From: a virus
Length of the DNA stretch: 23,579 bases
IMG/VR virus record: IMGVR_UViG_3300007516_000155
Span: 1-23,579 of that record
Reading direction: 5' to 3' (one strand)
Part shown: in pieces, positions 21,600 through 23,579 of the stretch
Layout: every line of letters begins with the position of its first letter
Position numbering within the stretch: the first letter of the stretch is position 1
Translations under genes and position numbers: made by a program
Notes under the pieces: generated by a model
What the model was told of the DNA's origin: nothing
The model's input: only the letters and a program-made list of their open reading frames with translations
Database searches by the model: none

Positions 21600-22178
21600 G
21601 TGCCTAAAGCCTCGCTCAGCGGGCCCTCCATTCCCGATCTCATGGGTCGTCTGGGCGGGGCTATTAAGGCCGGATCAACGGAGACCATGCACAAGGCCGC
21701 CGCTGAGGCCAAGAAGATACACACGAAGCAATTGGCCAAGGCCATCGGTCCTGATCTCCGCATGTCTAACGTCGGTAGGAAGGGCGCTCGCCTATCCATC
21801 TACTACAAGGTCGATACGAGGGGCGAAGTAGCCTCGGCGACCGTAGCTATTCGCGGCCCGGCGCATCTCATCGAACGACCGACCAAGCCGCACGGGATCT
21901 ACCCCAAGGGCAGCCGGGGCGTCAGTCGCCGAAAGACCGAACGCAAGCTAGTCGGGCCCGTCGTTGTCAACACGAAGACCGGCAAGTCGAACCTGATCAT
22001 GCCGCCCGCCCGCGGGTATCGGCGCTCGGCCATGCACCCCGGCACCAAGGGCGAGTACCCGTTCGCACTCGGACAGAAGGCGGCCGAGGGCGCTGTGCTG
22101 CGAATAGTTAGAGGCAACATCTTCGCAGTCATCAAGAGCGGGGCGGGCGTTCGAATGCAGTATGTTGGTAAGTCATGA
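21600..22178 (+). CDS. HK97-gp10-like tail completion protein
   Basis: The 192-residue, basic product starts at a GTG (PKASLSGPSIPDLMGRLGG follows) with only a weak binding site; the frame is unambiguous but the start is less certain. After an N-terminal helix rich in Lys (AAAEAKKIHTKQLAKAI), the segment GPAHLIERPTKPHGIYPKGS and later HPGTKGEYPF match the G-x2-HxxE-x2-TKPH-x-I-x-P ... HPG-x-KG pattern of HK97 gp10-like proteins, which complete the neck-tail junction. In most phages that gene precedes the tube genes; here it follows them. The stop overlaps the ATG of the next gene. Confidence 0.6.
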   Translation: MPKASLSGPSIPDLMGRLGGAIKAGSTETMHKAAAEAKKIHTKQLAKAIGPDLRMSNVGRKGARLSIYYKVDTRGEVASATVAIRGPAHLIERPTKPHGIYPKGSRGVSRRKTERKLVGPVVVNTKTGKSNLIMPPARGYRRSAMHPGTKGEYPFALGQKAAEGAVLRIVRGNIFAVIKSGAGVRMQYVGKS

Positions 22179-22546
22179 CACACACAGACAATAAGACCTG
22201 GACCATTACTTGGAAGGGCAAGACCTACAGCGAGGCCGACATCACGGGCGGCCACTTCGCCATCCTTGTGATGCTCACTGGTCGCGACGACATCTCGATG
22301 ATCGACCTTGATCCGCTCGTTTACGACGAGTCGGGGGCCGTGTCCGATGTTCACGGCATGGTACTCATGCTGCTGATCCAGATGTTCCTGTCCGCCGACC
22401 TCGCCGAGGCGGCCGACACGGGCACCGGTGAGGACGTCGACGAAGTGACTCGGGCGGTAGCAACGTGCATCGCCCAGGCCGTCAACGAGGTTCGCAGCGC
22501 ATCAATGGCTGATGTAATCCTGCCAGCGCTCAGCTTCGGGGAGTAA
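22175..22546 (+). CDS. Tail assembly chaperone
   Basis: The 123-residue product (MTHTDNKTWTITWKGKTYSE at the start) lies directly before the tape measure gene, where siphoviruses encode the tail assembly chaperone that coats the tape measure during tube growth. It has an N-terminal strand pair and then helices with an acidic stretch (AEAADTGTGEDVDEVTR). I recognise no sequence motif beyond this pattern and position. A second reading frame in the short gap downstream suggests the usual frameshifted longer version, described separately. Confidence 0.65.
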   Translation: MTHTDNKTWTITWKGKTYSEADITGGHFAILVMLTGRDDISMIDLDPLVYDESGAVSDVHGMVLMLLIQMFLSADLAEAADTGTGEDVDEVTRAVATCIAQAVNEVRSASMADVILPALSFGE

Positions 22547-22619
22547 CCTCCCCCAAGAGGCTGTTGCATTTGCAATGACCTGGCCGACCGTAGAGGAGCC
22601 TGCCCGTGGCAACGATTAG
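22538..22619 (+). other. Candidate +1 frameshift extension of the chaperone
   Basis: The chaperone ends TTC GGG GAG TAA. If the glycine tRNA slips one base on GGGG (22538-22541), reading continues AGT AAC CTC and on to a TAG at 22617-22619, adding 25 residues that include AVAFAMTWPTVEE. This frame opens only at 22518, has no credible start codon of its own before 22578, and overlaps the tape measure start by 14 bases. The -1 frame gives only 11 codons of unlikely sequence. Chaperone frameshifts are usual in siphoviruses, but this one would be +1 (or -2) and short. Confidence 0.4.
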
Positions 22620-23579
22620 TGAACGCCTTCAGTATCTGCTGAGGCTCGACGCCGCTCAGGCCATCAAGGCCGTCGACCAGTTCGGCAAGCAGGCTGGGGA
22701 CGCTATCGACGGGAGCAGTGGCAAGCTCGATCGTCTCGGCGGCAACATGATGAAGTTCGGCGCTGGCGCTATGGCCACCGCTGGTGTCGCTGGTAAGGCG
22801 CTCTGGTCGATCGGTGCCGGTGCCAGCGACTTGAACGAGTCGATCAACGCTGTCGAGAAGACGTTCGGCGACGCCGCCGAGGGTGTACTCGCTCTGGGCG
22901 AGAACGCCGCTAAGTCGATCGGTCTGAGCCGCACCGAGTTCGCTCAGCTCGCTACCGGGTTCGCCAGCTTCGCAAGCACCGTGGCGGGCGAGGGTGGAGA
23001 CGTTGTCGCCACCGTCCAGGAGATGACGACCCGCGCCGCCGACTTCGCCTCGGTCCTGAACATGGACGTCAGTCGGGCCGTGGGTCTGTTCCAGACCTCA
23101 CTCGCCGGTGAGGCCGAGGCCATGCGCCGGTTCGGCATCGACGTCTCGGCCGTCACTGTCGAGCAGTACGCACTGGCGAACGGTCTGGCCGCTTCAAAGA
23201 GTGAGCTGACCGAGTCCATCAAGGTGCAGGCCCGGTACGGCGTCATCATGGCGGCCACAGAGAGCATGGCCGGTGACTTCGCCGACACCTCCGACGATCT
23301 CGCCAACAGTCAGCGGATACTCGCTGCGGACATGAAGAACCTGAAGGACAACGTCGGTGCGGGACTTCTCCCGGCGATGAAGTTCCTGGTGACAACAGCG
23401 GGCGACGCCACCAACGCCTTCAGCAACATGAGCCCCGAGTTCCAGAAGCTCATCGGCGGAGCGGCGGGTGCCACGGTCGGGATCCTGGCGGTCGGCGGCG
23501 CTGCGTCGTTCATAATCGGGTCGCTCATCAAGATGCGGACGAACCTCAAGTTGGCGCAAGCCGCCATGGTGACCTTCTC
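22606..23579 (+). CDS. Tape measure protein, N-terminal part (runs off window)
   Basis: A GTG at 22606 with TAGAGGAG (22591-22598) opens a frame that stays open to the right edge, 324 codons so far. The product starts ATISERLQYLLRLDAAQAIK and continues with long Ala/Gly-rich helices, hydrophobic patches (MMKFGAGAMATAGVAG) and FQTSLAGEAEAMRRFGIDVSAVT, a segment typical of TP901-1-type tape measure proteins (PhageMin_Tail). The full protein sets tail length and is usually much longer than 324 residues, so most of it lies beyond the window. The chaperone encoded just upstream should bind it during assembly. Confidence 0.88.
   Translation, partial: MATISERLQYLLRLDAAQAIKAVDQFGKQAGDAIDGSSGKLDRLGGNMMKFGAGAMATAGVAGKALWSIGAGASDLNESINAVEKTFGDAAEGVLALGENAAKSIGLSRTEFAQLATGFASFASTVAGEGGDVVATVQEMTTRAADFASVLNMDVSRAVGLFQTSLAGEAEAMRRFGIDVSAVTVEQYALANGLAASKSELTESIKVQARYGVIMAATESMAGDFADTSDDLANSQRILAADMKNLKDNVGAGLLPAMKFLVTTAGDATNAFSNMSPEFQKLIGGAAGATVGILAVGGAASFIIGSLIKMRTNLKLAQAAMVTF

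Noticed and set aside
1-23579. CRISPR array, integrase/attachment site or insertion sequence
   Set aside because: No regularly spaced identical repeats, no recombinase or transposase motifs and no terminal inverted repeats with target duplications were seen on either strand.

Overview
The window is a piece of a tailed double-stranded DNA phage genome (or prophage) of siphovirus type. It has an HK97-fold capsid with its prohead protease, an HK97-family portal, a two-gene terminase, a tail-tube/chaperone/tape-measure series, and a phage replication module. The DNA is GC-rich with strongly GC-biased third codon positions. ATGA/GTGA/TAGTG overlaps and GTG or TTG starts are frequent, and one or two genes look leaderless. 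This points to a high-GC host, most likely an actinobacterium; that is an inference, because no host marker gene is present. All convincing genes lie on the + strand except one small gene overlapping the end of a toxin-like ORF. No integrase, repressor, tRNA or CRISPR array was found.

Replication module (about 142-7421): a PD-(D/E)XK (Cas4/RecB-like) exonuclease, an Rmf/CrpP-like small protein, a zinc-finger plus putative single-strand-binding protein with two possible starts, a family A DNA polymerase, a primase-polymerase fused to a RecA-like helicase/ATPase, a 29-residue membrane peptide, a Holliday-junction-resolvase-like nuclease and an HNH nuclease. The linker between the primase and ATPase domains carries a dense CACGTA/TACGTG cluster (5027-5229) and a duplicated 27-bp element. 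This is a candidate intragenic replication origin, comparable in position to the lambda origin inside gene O.

A 419-bp non-coding gap (7422-7840) follows. It holds ten-bp-phased GGTAGG repeats in inverted arrays and a small intrinsic terminator, and it lies directly between the HNH gene and the terminase genes. It is the best candidate for a packaging (cos) or other protein-binding site.

Head module (7841-15785): small and large terminase, a 45-residue membrane protein, portal, a 28-codon ORF ending in TGA, and then, in the same frame, an 893-residue protein carrying an ADP-ribosyltransferase and a zeta-toxin-type kinase. The protease and major capsid protein follow. A 60-bp direct repeat brackets the ADP-ribosyltransferase segment. 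Two hairpins follow the capsid gene.

Decoration cassette (15932-19404): a small protein, a two-domain glycosyltransferase (GT-B plus GT-A), a zinc-finger miniprotein, a GT17-like transferase and a SAM methyltransferase, mostly joined by 4-base overlaps. Its place between capsid and connector genes suggests virion glycosylation. The window closes with neck and tail genes: connector, terminator-like protein, two related tail-tube proteins, an HK97-gp10-like protein, a tail assembly chaperone with a possible +1 frameshift extension, and the start of the tape measure gene, which runs off the right edge.
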